Below the pieces are notes generated by a model, which did no database searches, was not told the origin of the DNA, and saw only the letters and a list, made by a program, of their open reading frames with translations. The position numbers and the translations under genes are program-made. Positions 5,651-5,652 of a DNA stretch of 5,652 nucleotides are shown here, piece by piece. Position 1 is the stretch's first letter; every line of letters begins with the position of its first letter. Origin of the DNA: an uncultured bacterium (GTDB lineage Bacteria; Patescibacteriota; Patescibacteriia; Patescibacteriales; Patescibacteriaceae); assembly GCA_937868555.1 (NCBI GenBank), contig CALMNI010000147.1, forward strand, positions 1-5,652, given 5' to 3'.

Positions 5651-5652
5651 CT

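Noticed and set aside
1..5652. tRNA, rRNA, CRISPR array or transposase gene
   Set aside because: I saw no cloverleaf, rRNA-like block, regularly spaced repeats or transposase motif on either strand.

Overview
The window is a compact, AT-rich bacterial segment holding five genes. It reads most naturally as Patescibacteria (Candidate Phyla Radiation) DNA. The reasons are very short intergenic gaps, genes with little or no Shine-Dalgarno sequence, TAA used as every stop, and standard code (no in-frame UGA). Both the soluble histidine phosphatase and the isoprenoid enzyme resemble proteins I associate with that group. The assignment is an inference from style and gene content; there is no rRNA or marker gene here.

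Layout, left to right. Positions 16-76 form a long imperfect hairpin with a pyrimidine-rich apex (CCTCCCTCCT). An AT-rich promoter region follows. Positions 220-881 encode an OmpR/PhoB-family response regulator that is broken by one missing base near 312; restoring a base gives a complete 220-residue protein. A short intergenic region (882-966) carries an 11-bp-phased direct repeat in front of a -10-like box. A possible 37-residue small ORF lies at 967-1080. A six-TM sensor histidine kinase (1087-2490) comes next. It overlaps by 8 nt a 627-residue protein (2483-4366) that appears to fuse a class II terpene-cyclase-like alpha-barrel domain (DXDD motif) to a class I isoprenyl-synthase domain with two DDxxD motifs.

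Downstream of that cluster, a consensus-like promoter (4370-4398) points into a non-coding stretch. There a second hairpin (4438-4505) has the same CCTCCCTCCT apex and the same internal spacing as the first copy, and is followed by a T run. A bidirectional terminator (4518-4541) separates this from a convergent gene on the minus strand (4552-5586), a histidine-phosphatase-superfamily protein with a near-consensus sigma-70-type promoter at 5622-5650.

How the parts may work together (inference): regulator, small ORF, kinase and terpene-synthase-like enzyme are co-directional and tightly packed, so the two-component system probably controls, or is controlled with, a terpenoid or isoprenoid activity. 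The most interesting items are the class II/class I fusion enzyme coupled to a sensor kinase, and the pair of hairpin elements, one of which looks like an independently transcribed small RNA with an anti-Shine-Dalgarno-like loop.
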